Source: an uncultured Bacteroidales bacterium
GTDB taxonomy: Bacteria; Bacteroidota; Bacteroidia; Bacteroidales; UBA932
Assembly (NCBI GenBank): GCA_905234775.1
Contig: CAJOJC010000046.1
Location: 1-11,823 of the forward strand
Direction: 5' to 3'
Length of the DNA stretch: 11,823 nucleotides
Shown here: piece by piece, positions 1 through 7,554 of the stretch
Position numbering within the stretch: position 1 is the first letter of the stretch
How the letters are laid out: each line of letters opens with the position of its first letter
Notes under the pieces: model-generated
Database searches by the model: none
What the model was told of the DNA's origin: nothing
What the model saw: the letters and a program-made list of their open reading frames with translations, nothing else
Program-made: the position numbers and the translations under genes

Positions 1-1
1 G

Positions 2-676
2 GCCATTTGCCGCGCAGCGGCGCAGATTGGAGCGAAGCCCTTTGCGGGCGGGAAATACAAGATGGTGGTCGATTCGAGCGTGGCTTCGAAGCTCGTTACC
101 CCCGTCCTCAATGCGCTCGGAGGCTATTCCCTCCAGCAGGGCAACTCATTTATGAATGGCACGCTAGGCCAGACGGTTTTCGGTCGCGGCGTCACGATTC
201 TTGACGACTGCCACATCCCCGGCCAGTCCGGTTCGCGTCTCTTCGATTCTGAAGGCGTAGCGACCAAGCCCGCGCCGGTTATTGAGAACGGAGTCGTCCG
301 GCAATACTTTATAAATACCTATATCGCCGGGAAGATGGGCCTTGAGCCTACAGTCGAGGACTGCTCGAGAGCCCACCTGATGCCTTTCGGCGAAGCTAAG
401 GACAGGGACTCGATCCTCAAGAAGTGCGGCGAAGGCATCCTCGTTACCGGTTTCAACGGCGGAAACTGCAACTCCGCCACCGGCGATTTCTCCTACGGGA
501 TCGAAGGCTTCCGCTTCGAGAAGGGGGTCATAACCAGCCCTGTGAGCGGTATGCTCATCACCGGCAATTTCCGTGAGCTGTGGAAGAACCTTATCGCTGC
601 AGGAGATGATGCCAGACCTTGCTCAGCGAAGCTTATCCCCACTATCGCATTTGACAACGTTAATTTTAATGGATAA
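2..676 (+). CDS. pmbA: PmbA/TldE-type TldD-family protein, C-terminal half (5' end outside window)
   Basis: About 224 C-terminal residues read in frame from base 2 with no start codon in view, so the gene begins upstream; the family is usually ~440-480 aa. Visible family signatures are VTILDD, then SRLFDSEGVAT, then ENGVVRQYFINTYIAGKMGL, then ATGDFSYGIEGF with the following PVSGMLITGNF, and a terminal AAGDDA. In TldD the segment just before VTILDD carries the metal-binding HExxxD/H motif; here that stretch has no His-Glu pair, which points to the PmbA/TldE subunit. From family knowledge, TldD and TldE form a heterodimeric metalloprotease acting on unfolded or modified peptides, and TldE lacks the metal site. 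The partner tldD would be expected just upstream, but this is inference. The stop codon overlaps the next ATG by one base (TAATG), suggesting translational coupling. Confidence 0.9.
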   Translation, partial: AICRAAAQIGAKPFAGGKYKMVVDSSVASKLVTPVLNALGGYSLQQGNSFMNGTLGQTVFGRGVTILDDCHIPGQSGSRLFDSEGVATKPAPVIENGVVRQYFINTYIAGKMGLEPTVEDCSRAHLMPFGEAKDRDSILKKCGEGILVTGFNGGNCNSATGDFSYGIEGFRFEKGVITSPVSGMLITGNFRELWKNLIAAGDDARPCSAKLIPTIAFDNVNFNG

Positions 677-1116
677 TGAAAGTAGAAAAGAACAAAAAGG
701 TAGCTCTCAGCTACACCCTTATTGTAGACGGTGAGGTGGCCGATCAGGCCGGCTCCGACAAGCCCCTTGAGTATGTCCACGGAACTGGAATGCTCCTCCC
801 CCGATTCGAAGAAGAGGTAGAGGGAAAGGAAGTCGGTGAGTCATTCGAGTTCACCCTCTCGCCCCAGGAGGGTTACGGTGTCTCGGACCCGAACTACATA
901 ATCGATCTCCCTATAAGTGCGTTTACCGTTGACGGCGAGGTCCGTCGGGACCTCCTCGTTGTAGGACGCACCATCCCTATGCTGGACCAGCAGGGCCAGG
1001 TAGTACAGGGAAAGGTCGCAGCGGTGAAAGAAGACACCGTCGCGATGGACTTCAACCACCCTATGGCGGGCAAAACCCTCCATTTCAGTGGTAAAGTAGA
1101 GTCCGTGAAAGATTAA
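676..1116 (+). CDS. slyD: SlyD-like FKBP-type peptidyl-prolyl cis-trans isomerase
   Basis: Complete 146-aa cytoplasmic protein with no signal peptide. The FKBP part starts at residues 8-20 (KVALSYTLIVDGE) and includes the conserved GTGMLLPRFEE stretch (36-46) and the SPQEGYG turn (62-68). Residues ~75-125 form the inserted chaperone (IF) domain typical of SlyD, followed by the family signature DFNHPMAGKTLHF (125-137). FKBPs of this class catalyse proline cis-trans isomerisation and bind unfolded chains. The His/Cys-rich metal-binding tail of E. coli SlyD is absent: the protein ends soon after the core, so a nickel-delivery role cannot be assumed. The ATG lies inside the stop of the upstream pmbA-like gene. 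The stop interlocks with the stop of the convergent symporter gene. Confidence 0.9.
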   Translation: MKVEKNKKVALSYTLIVDGEVADQAGSDKPLEYVHGTGMLLPRFEEEVEGKEVGESFEFTLSPQEGYGVSDPNYIIDLPISAFTVDGEVRRDLLVVGRTIPMLDQQGQVVQGKVAAVKEDTVAMDFNHPMAGKTLHFSGKVESVKD

Positions 1117-2099
1117 GCTTCCTCGGGCAGCTTTTTAGAACGGAAGATACTCGCGAGAGTAAGTCCGGAGATAATATGCCAGATTCCCCACCAGGCGGTG
1201 ACGAAGAGCATACCTCCGTACATAATTCCGGTTTCGGGATTATTCCAGATCTCAGGCTTGAAAATAGCCGGATTGAGAAGAAGGGTAAGTCCGAGGCCGG
1301 AATTCTGTATACCTACCTCGATAGTGACAGATCTTCTGTCTTTCTTCGGGAGCTTCATAAGGGTTGCGCCGCCGAAGCCGGTTCCGAACGCGCAGGCGTT
1401 GTGGAGCAGAACGAGGACGAAGATGAAGATGATGTACTTGACAAAGAGCTGCCAGTTCGGGATGAACATACCGAGGACCATCACACCGAAGACTGCCAGC
1501 GAGAAAATAGAGGCAGGTTTTTTCATCTTCTCAGCTGCTTTCGGCCAGAAATGGGCGAAGAGCATACCCAGGATGATGGGAACTCCGAGAATAAGGAATA
1601 CCGTCACGAAGATATCCTTGAAAGGAATGACCAGCTGAGGGATAGTCAGTTCTCCTACCTTTCCTGCATACTTGAGGTAGAGATTACCCCAGAACCAGAA
1701 GTTGAAGGGGGTGATGACAGGGGAAGCTATTGTTGCTACGGCAGTCATACTTACCGACAGTTCGATATTGCCCTTGGCGAAGGTGCTCATGAAGTTGGAG
1801 ATGTTGCCTCCGGGGCAGCTTGCGACGAGGAGCATTCCGAGGCATACCATAGGGGTAAGGATCGGATTCATGATCATAATCAGAAGGAAGGTTACGAGAG
1901 GAAGACCTATCCACTGGAGGACGACTCCGGTAAGGATGGACTTAGGCTTTACAAACACTTCCTTAAGGGTGGAGGCCTTGATATTCAAGGCGATTCCGAA
2001 CATGATGAGGCCGAGCACGATGCTCATTACGAGACCGGTTCCGCTGCCGAGGTTCAGGTTAACCGCGTCGAGTGATGCGAATTGTTCACGAATTCCCAT
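1113..2099 (-). CDS. Bile acid:sodium symporter (BASS) family membrane protein
   Basis: Complete 328-aa polytopic inner-membrane protein with about nine to ten hydrophobic segments. Two family signatures are clear: ASCPGGNISNFMSTFAKGN (93-111) followed by LSVSMTAVATIASPVITP, and EVGIQNSGLG (261-270). In structurally known BASS proteins these correspond to the discontinuous helices that bind two Na+ ions and the substrate. The family moves organic anions (bile acids, pantoate and other keto acids) with Na+. Substrate cannot be read from sequence, and bile acid itself should not be assumed. The gene starts 14 nt after the trkA stop and is probably the last gene of the minus-strand unit. Its TAA shares bases with the slyD TAA on the other strand. 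Confidence 0.93.
   Translation of the reverse strand: MGIREQFASLDAVNLNLGSGTGLVMSIVLGLIMFGIALNIKASTLKEVFVKPKSILTGVVLQWIGLPLVTFLLIMIMNPILTPMVCLGMLLVASCPGGNISNFMSTFAKGNIELSVSMTAVATIASPVITPFNFWFWGNLYLKYAGKVGELTIPQLVIPFKDIFVTVFLILGVPIILGMLFAHFWPKAAEKMKKPASIFSLAVFGVMVLGMFIPNWQLFVKYIIFIFVLVLLHNACAFGTGFGGATLMKLPKKDRRSVTIEVGIQNSGLGLTLLLNPAIFKPEIWNNPETGIMYGGMLFVTAWWGIWHIISGLTLASIFRSKKLPEEA
1115..1136 (+). terminator. Weak candidate terminator after slyD
   Basis: A 5-bp stem AAGCT/AGCTT (1115-1119 with 1129-1133) with a 9-nt loop runs directly into a T stretch ending at 1136. It begins inside the slyD stop codon and lies within the 3' end of the convergent symporter gene. The stem is short and AU-rich, so it may not work. 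It is listed because nothing else at this junction could stop + strand transcription. Confidence 0.2.
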
Positions 2100-2113
2100 A
2101 GTACACTTTAGAT

Positions 2114-3472
2114 TTATTTAAACATTTTGTCTACTGCTTTGATTGAGTCGGGCAGGGCGAAGACCACTACCCTGTCGCCGTCCTGAATGATTGTGTCACC
2201 CACTGCGATTAAGGCATCCTGGTCGCGAAGCACACCACCAACGACAGCGCCCTCCGGGAAATCTATATCCTTAAGGGGCGAGCGTGTAATGGCACTGTCC
2301 TTCGAGGCCGTATATTCGAGAACCTCCGCCTTGGTTCCGCTCATATAACGTATAAACTTCGCCTTATCGCTCAGGGTCATCTTGAAGATGAGGCTGGCGG
2401 AAGAGAGTTTCTTGTTTACGACCATGTCGATACCCATCTCTTCGGCCAGGCTGACGTATTCGATATTCTCGACTTCCGCAATCGTACGCGGGACGCCAAA
2501 TTTCTTTGCCGCTACACAGGCCAGAATATTGGCCTCGTCGTTGCCGGTTACGGCTACGAAGGCGTCGTAACTCATGATTCCCTCCTCAACGAGGAAGTCA
2601 GGATTGCGGCCGTCGCCGTTCACCACCAGGATACTGTCGTCGAGGATTTCATCGACCTCAACGCAGCGGTTATGGTCGACCTCAATCACCTTGATGTCTT
2701 CGATGTCTCCAAACAGCGAAGCTGCAGTCATAGTTCCGACAGTTCCTCCGCCGACTATCATCACCTTCTGAACATCTATGTCGCTTACTCCAAGATAGTT
2801 GGTAAGCTTCTTAAGGCCGGCTTTCTTAATCATTATATAGACTATGTCGCCGAACTTGAATTTAGTGTCGAAGCGCGGGATCATGGTCTTTTCGTCGCGT
2901 GTGATAGCGATTACTCTGAATTGGGAAGCCTCTTCTACGGAGAATTCCTGCACGAAGTCTATGAGCTTGGTATCCAGAATAGGGCTTTCTTCTCCCATCC
3001 TGAAGACAGCGAGCTGAAGCTTTCCGCCTACGAAATCCAGAGTGTCGGAGTTGAGTCCTCTCTTTATATGGCTGACGATAACGTCTGAAGCAATCTTTTC
3101 AGGACAGAAGGTCATATCTATTCCTGATTCGCGTATCATCTTCTTCTGTTCAGGGCCAAGAAGGTCGTTGTGGATACGCGCAACAACCTTTTTCGCTCCA
3201 AGTTTCTTCGCGAATATGCAGGCGACGAGATTAACCTCCTGATTAACATGGGGAAACACGGCGATGAACAGATCTGCTTTGTCTACTCCTGCCCTGCGCA
3301 TCGCAGCTATCGAGCTGGGATCTCCCTCCACTATGCCCACATCGGCGGTAGCGGAGAGAGCGTCGAGCCTGTGCTCTTCGCTGTCCATTACGGTTACTTC
3401 GTTTCCTTCTCTTGAGAGCAATTTGGCGAGGTGGGATCCAACCTCTCCTGCTCCGTCAATTACTACTTTCAT
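2114..3472 (-). CDS. trkA: Trk potassium uptake regulatory subunit TrkA
   Basis: Complete 452-aa cytoplasmic protein with the duplicated RCK_N-RCK_C layout of full-length TrkA. The first Rossmann NAD-binding loop is GAGEVG (7-12), with the acidic ribose-binding residue at Asp30 and RCK_C at about 140-225. The second is GGGTVG (241-246), with the acidic position in VIEVD (262-266) and RCK_C at about 370-450. TrkA rings bind NAD(H)/ATP and gate the TrkH/TrkG K+ channel at the inner membrane. No trkH lies in the window: the next gene is a BASS symporter, whereas trkA and trkH are often adjacent in Bacteroidota. The start codon lies 17 nt inside the 3' end of the glycosyltransferase gene, so expression is probably coupled to it. 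Confidence 0.95.
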   Translation of the reverse strand: MKVVIDGAGEVGSHLAKLLSREGNEVTVMDSEEHRLDALSATADVGIVEGDPSSIAAMRRAGVDKADLFIAVFPHVNQEVNLVACIFAKKLGAKKVVARIHNDLLGPEQKKMIRESGIDMTFCPEKIASDVIVSHIKRGLNSDTLDFVGGKLQLAVFRMGEESPILDTKLIDFVQEFSVEEASQFRVIAITRDEKTMIPRFDTKFKFGDIVYIMIKKAGLKKLTNYLGVSDIDVQKVMIVGGGTVGTMTAASLFGDIEDIKVIEVDHNRCVEVDEILDDSILVVNGDGRNPDFLVEEGIMSYDAFVAVTGNDEANILACVAAKKFGVPRTIAEVENIEYVSLAEEMGIDMVVNKKLSSASLIFKMTLSDKAKFIRYMSGTKAEVLEYTASKDSAITRSPLKDIDFPEGAVVGGVLRDQDALIAVGDTIIQDGDRVVVFALPDSIKAVDKMFK

Positions 3473-4496
3473 ATCTTCTCAAATAATCGAATACTTTTTT
3501 GCCTTTGAAGGCCCACGCCGCGATGATGCGGACCTTGCTCAAAGTAACTTTTGCTGTACCTTCGGTAGGTACAATCTCTCTGGCCTTGGCTTCGCGCCGC
3601 GCATCAGAGACTGCCCTGACGTAAGGCAGCTTGCCCTGAAGCAGGTATGCGACCTGCGTACAGAAATCGATGAACTTCCTTAGCGCAATGCGGCGTTTTG
3701 CGCGTCTCGGGCCGAGGGTCGCCGGCAGGTTCTTTCTGAGCATCCACCGCGAGTTGCGGTAGTTCAGCTTCAGTTTCAGAGGCGATGCCGGTGCGAGCGT
3801 TCCTCCGCCTATGTGATAGACCACGGACTGAGGGACAGTCCAGATTTCGTGGCCGGCGAGCTGAGCGCGCCAGCAGAAGTCGATTTCCTCCATGTGGGCG
3901 AAGAATTCGCCGTCGAGTCCGCCGAGCTCACTCCAGAGCTTTGTGCGCACCATCAGGCATGCGCCCGTGATCCAAAAGACTTTCGCGGGGTCGTCGTACT
4001 GGCCATGGTCCATTTCCACCCTCTGGAGCACGCGGCCGCGACAGTAAGGGAAGCCGTAGTGGTCAAGCCAGCCGCCCGCGGCGCCTGCATACTCGAAGCG
4101 ATCCGTGCGGACCCAGCCGCTCTTGCCGTCGGAATCGAGCGCATGGAGCTTCGGCCCGCAGACGCCGCATCGCGGATGGAGTTCCATCCACTGTGCGAGC
4201 GGTTCGAGCCAGTTCTCCCCCACTTCGATATCGGAATTAAGCAGGAGGAAGTACTCAGCGTCCTTGATAGTTTCAAGCGCACGGTTGTAGCCCTCCGCGA
4301 ATCCGTAGTTCTGCCCGAGCGGGATGAGCCCAACCTCGGGATGGTTTTCTTTAAGATAAGATAGCGAGGAGTCTGCGCTCCCGCTGTCTGCTACGAACAG
4401 TTTGTCGTCAGGGCCCAACGAAGCAAGGACGCCCGGGACGAAACGCCTCAGGAAGTCCAGGTTATTCCAATTGAGTATGACGACGGCTATTCTCAT
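3456..4496 (-). CDS. Family-2 (GT-A) glycosyltransferase, rhamnosyltransferase-like
   Basis: 346-aa protein without a clear transmembrane segment, probably peripheral on the cytoplasmic face of the membrane. GT-A landmarks in order: VVILNWNN (5-12), VADSGSAD (35-42), NYGFAEGYNRA (63-73), the metal/nucleotide site LLLNSDIEV (84-92, a DxD variant), TGACLMVRT (177-185) and the acceptor-side general-base motif EEIDFCWR (203-210), followed by VVYHIGGGT. This is the COG1216 pattern (WbbL/RfbF-like), which usually adds rhamnose or a related sugar to surface polysaccharides; donor and acceptor cannot be read here. A basic C-terminal tail (about 260-346) may aid membrane association. The ATG sits in an ATGA overlap with the upstream phosphodiester glycosidase gene. 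Its placement in a catabolic-looking cluster is unexpected. Confidence 0.9.
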   Translation of the reverse strand: MRIAVVILNWNNLDFLRRFVPGVLASLGPDDKLFVADSGSADSSLSYLKENHPEVGLIPLGQNYGFAEGYNRALETIKDAEYFLLLNSDIEVGENWLEPLAQWMELHPRCGVCGPKLHALDSDGKSGWVRTDRFEYAGAAGGWLDHYGFPYCRGRVLQRVEMDHGQYDDPAKVFWITGACLMVRTKLWSELGGLDGEFFAHMEEIDFCWRAQLAGHEIWTVPQSVVYHIGGGTLAPASPLKLKLNYRNSRWMLRKNLPATLGPRRAKRRIALRKFIDFCTQVAYLLQGKLPYVRAVSDARREAKAREIVPTEGTAKVTLSKVRIIAAWAFKGKKVFDYLRRYESSN

Positions 4497-6106
4497 TTCT
4501 TCGCGAATCCTACAGCCGAAATGACCGCCCTCTCAGAACCGTCGGTGGGTCTGTTGAGTACAGTCATGTCCTGACCTACGCAGAACACGGATGAACCGCC
4601 ACCATCCAGATTCATAACATCCACGCAGCCTACTCCTGTCATCAGGCGGGCCAGGTCGGTAAGAATAACACCTTCGCTGACACCGGTATTGCGGCCGTCG
4701 ACTACCATCAAAACGACCTTTCCGTCCGCAGTACTTCCGATAGCCGTTCTGGGCTGACGGGTAGACTTGTTGAAGATATCGGACGGGAACAGCTCGTAGT
4801 TGGAGAGGTAGACGTCGTCCAGCATCAGGAAGTTGATCCTGATCTTTCCGTCTTTAACCAGTACCGGGCCGCCTCCGATTGCGTTGTAGTAACCGGGCGT
4901 AATTGCGGGCGACGGGAATGTAGCCGAAGGAGAAAGCTCCGGAGCGCCGTCGATCTGAGGGATAGGAGTATCGTAGAAATAAGGACCACCTGAGACAGCG
5001 CGTCCGAACCTCCAGCAGACCGAACTCTCGGCAGTAGAAGTAACGCCGAAAACGCCTCTGGAGACGTAGTAAGACTTCTTACGCGCCAGGTATGACTCAT
5101 TTTCAGCTTTCTGTACTCCGTTGTCCATCACATAGCTGACGGATGCGCTGCCGCCGAAATATCCTCCGTTAACGAAAACATAGGGATTCGTAGTCTGGGA
5201 CTTCGCCATCACGCTGGTCTTCTGCTTTGTCCCTTCTACGCAAAGCGCCCTGAAGGTGACATTTCCGGTAGAGAGATCCGCGATGGAATACCAGATGTTC
5301 AGCGGATGACCGGTTACGGTAGTATGGGCCTTGTAGACCTTGATTTCAGAAGGCAGCTCGGAAGGAGTAATATCCTCGTACGAGACATTATACGGCGCGG
5401 GCTGATTCGCAGGAGTGATATCGAGAGTCTCCGAATAGCCTACGGTTCCCGTAGTAATGGATTTAGCGTAGACTCTTATTTTCACGGGACCCTCCGGATT
5501 CATCAGAACGCCTATACCATTAGCGTCCTTGCGGAGATTCTTCCAATAAGCGAAGGTATTCTCCGAATCGATGGTAGGATCGGTCGAGTCTGTAGTCCAG
5601 ACTATACCGTTCTTGACCGAGCCGCCCAGATCGTCCGTAATCGTGTAGCGGACCACTATCATATTGGGTTCATTCTCCACCAAAGTAACGCTTACTGTAG
5701 GTGTAGGCTCAGGAATACCGTCAATGGTGAATTCCACTACTGCATAGTCGCTGTATGTATTGCCCTTGTAGGTACATAGACGATATGAGTAACGGCCGTT
5801 CTCGCTGAAAGCATCATCAGTGTAGGTTTTTGTTCCGGCGGGGACATTACCCAGCATCTTATACTTTCCGTCGGGGCCGGCTTTCTGAATCTCGACTCCG
5901 TCGTAATCTGTAGACTCATTATCCCAGGTGAGGATGGCACTGATGCCGTCCGGGGTCTCTACACGAAGGTTGGTCGGGGCTGCGAAGACGGGTACTTCGG
6001 GCTCCGGTTCAGGTTCGGGCTTAGGCTGAGGATCAGGGATGTTCTCTTTACATCCTGCCAGCAATAATGCCGACAGCGCAAAACAGGCAAATAATCGTTT
6101 CATCAT
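4493..6106 (-). CDS. Phosphodiester glycosidase (NAGPA/DUF2233) lipoprotein with Fn3 module
   Basis: 537-aa predicted lipoprotein. The signal peptide ends in lipobox LLAGC (Cys19), followed by a Pro/Glu linker (24-40). A fibronectin-III-like module follows at ~43-128 (TNLRVE, then ILTWDNES, then YSYRLCTY), then a second beta-rich domain at ~137-232. The C-terminal catalytic domain (~270-535) shows NGGYFGG (313-319), GGGPVLVKDG (411-420), RTAIGSTADGKVVLMVVDGR (453-472), MNLDGGGSS (498-506) and NRPTDGSERAV (518-528). These are hallmarks of the family of human 'uncovering enzyme', which removes GlcNAc from GlcNAc-1-phospho-mannose; bacterial members are thought to cleave sugar-1-phosphodiester links. 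The acidic residue after Cys (CKEN) fits surface display in Bacteroidota. Start chosen at the first of two consecutive ATGs, which forms an ATGA overlap with the upstream hydrolase gene. Confidence 0.93.
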   Translation of the reverse strand: MMKRLFACFALSALLLAGCKENIPDPQPKPEPEPEPEVPVFAAPTNLRVETPDGISAILTWDNESTDYDGVEIQKAGPDGKYKMLGNVPAGTKTYTDDAFSENGRYSYRLCTYKGNTYSDYAVVEFTIDGIPEPTPTVSVTLVENEPNMIVVRYTITDDLGGSVKNGIVWTTDSTDPTIDSENTFAYWKNLRKDANGIGVLMNPEGPVKIRVYAKSITTGTVGYSETLDITPANQPAPYNVSYEDITPSELPSEIKVYKAHTTVTGHPLNIWYSIADLSTGNVTFRALCVEGTKQKTSVMAKSQTTNPYVFVNGGYFGGSASVSYVMDNGVQKAENESYLARKKSYYVSRGVFGVTSTAESSVCWRFGRAVSGGPYFYDTPIPQIDGAPELSPSATFPSPAITPGYYNAIGGGPVLVKDGKIRINFLMLDDVYLSNYELFPSDIFNKSTRQPRTAIGSTADGKVVLMVVDGRNTGVSEGVILTDLARLMTGVGCVDVMNLDGGGSSVFCVGQDMTVLNRPTDGSERAVISAVGFAKK

Positions 6107-7545
6107 AGTGGATTGACTGCTTTATTGGGGTACAGTTCGCGGAAAATGTCCGCGCGCTCTTTGATTCCGTCGAACCAGAACTGGGACTCGCCGCAAGTCA
6201 ACATTCTGCGGTTAATCTCGATCTCGCTACGAATATCCTCTTCCGAGAGGATCTTGCTTCCGTTCTTTAGAATCATTACCGGATTAAGTTTGGTTCTGTC
6301 CACATAACGCAGGGACAGGGTTACGTAATTTTCATAATTGGCGGGGATGTAACACTGCACACTTATCAGGTCTGCGTGTCCTTCCGCCACCCATGTAGGC
6401 CAGTCCTGCATAAGGTTATTCAGACACCATGGGTAATTGTTGGGGCTGAAACATACGGCCGCCGTAGGCTTAATGCTCTTGACCAGGTCCCACATCTGGC
6501 CGGCAAAACCGTTCAGGATATCGAGTCTGAACTGCATCCATGGTTTATTCTGGTAGTTCAAGCCGGGCTCCTCCCCGCTCGCAGCTTTGTAAGCGGCTAC
6601 CGTCTTTTCGTCGTAGCCCGAATTGACCGGCATCGCCGGCATACGGTCGTCGCCCTGGACGCCGTCTACCTCAGGATACTTAGTAAGCACCTCGCGCATC
6701 AGCGAGAGGAAGAAATCCCTCACATCGGGATCGTACGCATTGAGATAGAAATCGGAGTTGTTGTAGTTTGCGTACTCGCCCTTGTTGTTGATTCCTATCC
6801 AGTCCGGATGCCTGGCTAGCAAAGGATCGTTGAGATCCACTCCGCCGACTCTATGCATGAAGCCGTACTCGAACCAGAGTATGACCTTTATGTCGCGCTT
6901 ATGGGCCTCGGCGATGATATCCTTGAGTGCATCGCCGCTGCCTCCCGTGTAGGACGCATACATATTACCCTGCTCAGGGGTAGTGTAGGTTGTTTCCTGC
7001 ACCAGGATATCGCTGTTCCATGCAGCTTTTGTCGCCGCCCATGAACAAACGAAAAGGGTGTTGAACTTAAGGCTGGCCATCAGGTCCAGCGAAGTACATA
7101 CGTTCGAATAGGTTATAAAAGACGAAGTGTGTGAGGGCGAAGGGAGGAAAAGGCCGCGTACGGCTATTTGCTCCGCCATCGACGAATTGATCGCATACTG
7201 CGCCGCTGCGCCGTCTTCGGGCCTTGAAAGGAATATCTTCGCCTTTTTTGTGAGATCGAACACGCTGCCGCTCGGCGGATCGGCTGTAATGCCTTCCGGG
7301 AGTTCGAAGCTGAGGGTGACCTCATTTAACCCCGCGCCGAAGGGGAAGAGGATGTTTGCCTCCCCTTCCCCAAGTGTAATTACGGCTTCGGGATATTCCG
7401 GAGTTGAAAGAGAGAGAATCTTAAGCGCAGGCAACGCAGCCGTCGTATCTACAGGGTCTACGGGGTCTACGGGAGTCGGTGATACCGGGGGCCTGCAGGC
7501 GCCCATGAGTATCGTCAAAAGCAATATGATTCTCATCTCTTTCAT
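6103..7545 (-). CDS. GHL10/DUF187-type glycoside hydrolase lipoprotein
   Basis: 480-aa predicted lipoprotein. Lipobox LMGAC (Cys17) is followed by a Pro/Asp-Pro-Val repeat linker (about 19-33) and a small beta domain (~39-120). The catalytic (beta/alpha)8-like domain starts near RGLFLPS (130-136). Family landmarks are AHKRDIKVILWFEYGF (214-229), HPDWIGINNKGE (246-257), the acidic VDGVQGDDR (293-301; Asp299/Asp300 are likely active-site candidates), CFSPNNYP (365-372) and HADLISVQCY (390-399). The family (YngK-like, GH10-resembling) acts on glycans, but specificity is poorly known and envelope-type substrates have been suggested. An in-frame TTG lies one codon upstream at 7548; ATG at 7545 is preferred because TTG is rarely used and the signal peptide is complete from there. 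It lies 9 nt after the preceding stop and overlaps the next gene by ATGA. Confidence 0.87.
   Translation of the reverse strand: MKEMRIILLLTILMGACRPPVSPTPVDPVDPVDTTAALPALKILSLSTPEYPEAVITLGEGEANILFPFGAGLNEVTLSFELPEGITADPPSGSVFDLTKKAKIFLSRPEDGAAAQYAINSSMAEQIAVRGLFLPSPSHTSSFITYSNVCTSLDLMASLKFNTLFVCSWAATKAAWNSDILVQETTYTTPEQGNMYASYTGGSGDALKDIIAEAHKRDIKVILWFEYGFMHRVGGVDLNDPLLARHPDWIGINNKGEYANYNNSDFYLNAYDPDVRDFFLSLMREVLTKYPEVDGVQGDDRMPAMPVNSGYDEKTVAAYKAASGEEPGLNYQNKPWMQFRLDILNGFAGQMWDLVKSIKPTAAVCFSPNNYPWCLNNLMQDWPTWVAEGHADLISVQCYIPANYENYVTLSLRYVDRTKLNPVMILKNGSKILSEEDIRSEIEINRRMLTCGESQFWFDGIKERADIFRELYPNKAVNPL
7454..7471 (-). repeat. 9-bp tandem repeat in the lipoprotein linker
   Basis: Two exact GGGTCTACG units (+ strand) stand side by side, with degenerate partial units on either side. 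On the coding strand they encode the Asp-Pro-Val repeats between the lipidated Cys and the first folded domain of the GHL10-type protein. In-frame slippage would change linker length by three residues without breaking the gene. Confidence 0.55.
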
Positions 7546-7554
7546 CAATTAAAA

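Noticed and set aside
1176..2075. Long open frame on the + strand opposite the symporter gene (299 codons)
   Set aside because: Its translation is rich in His, Glu and Asp with no recognisable motif, the expected mirror of a hydrophobic membrane protein; the minus strand carries clear BASS signatures.
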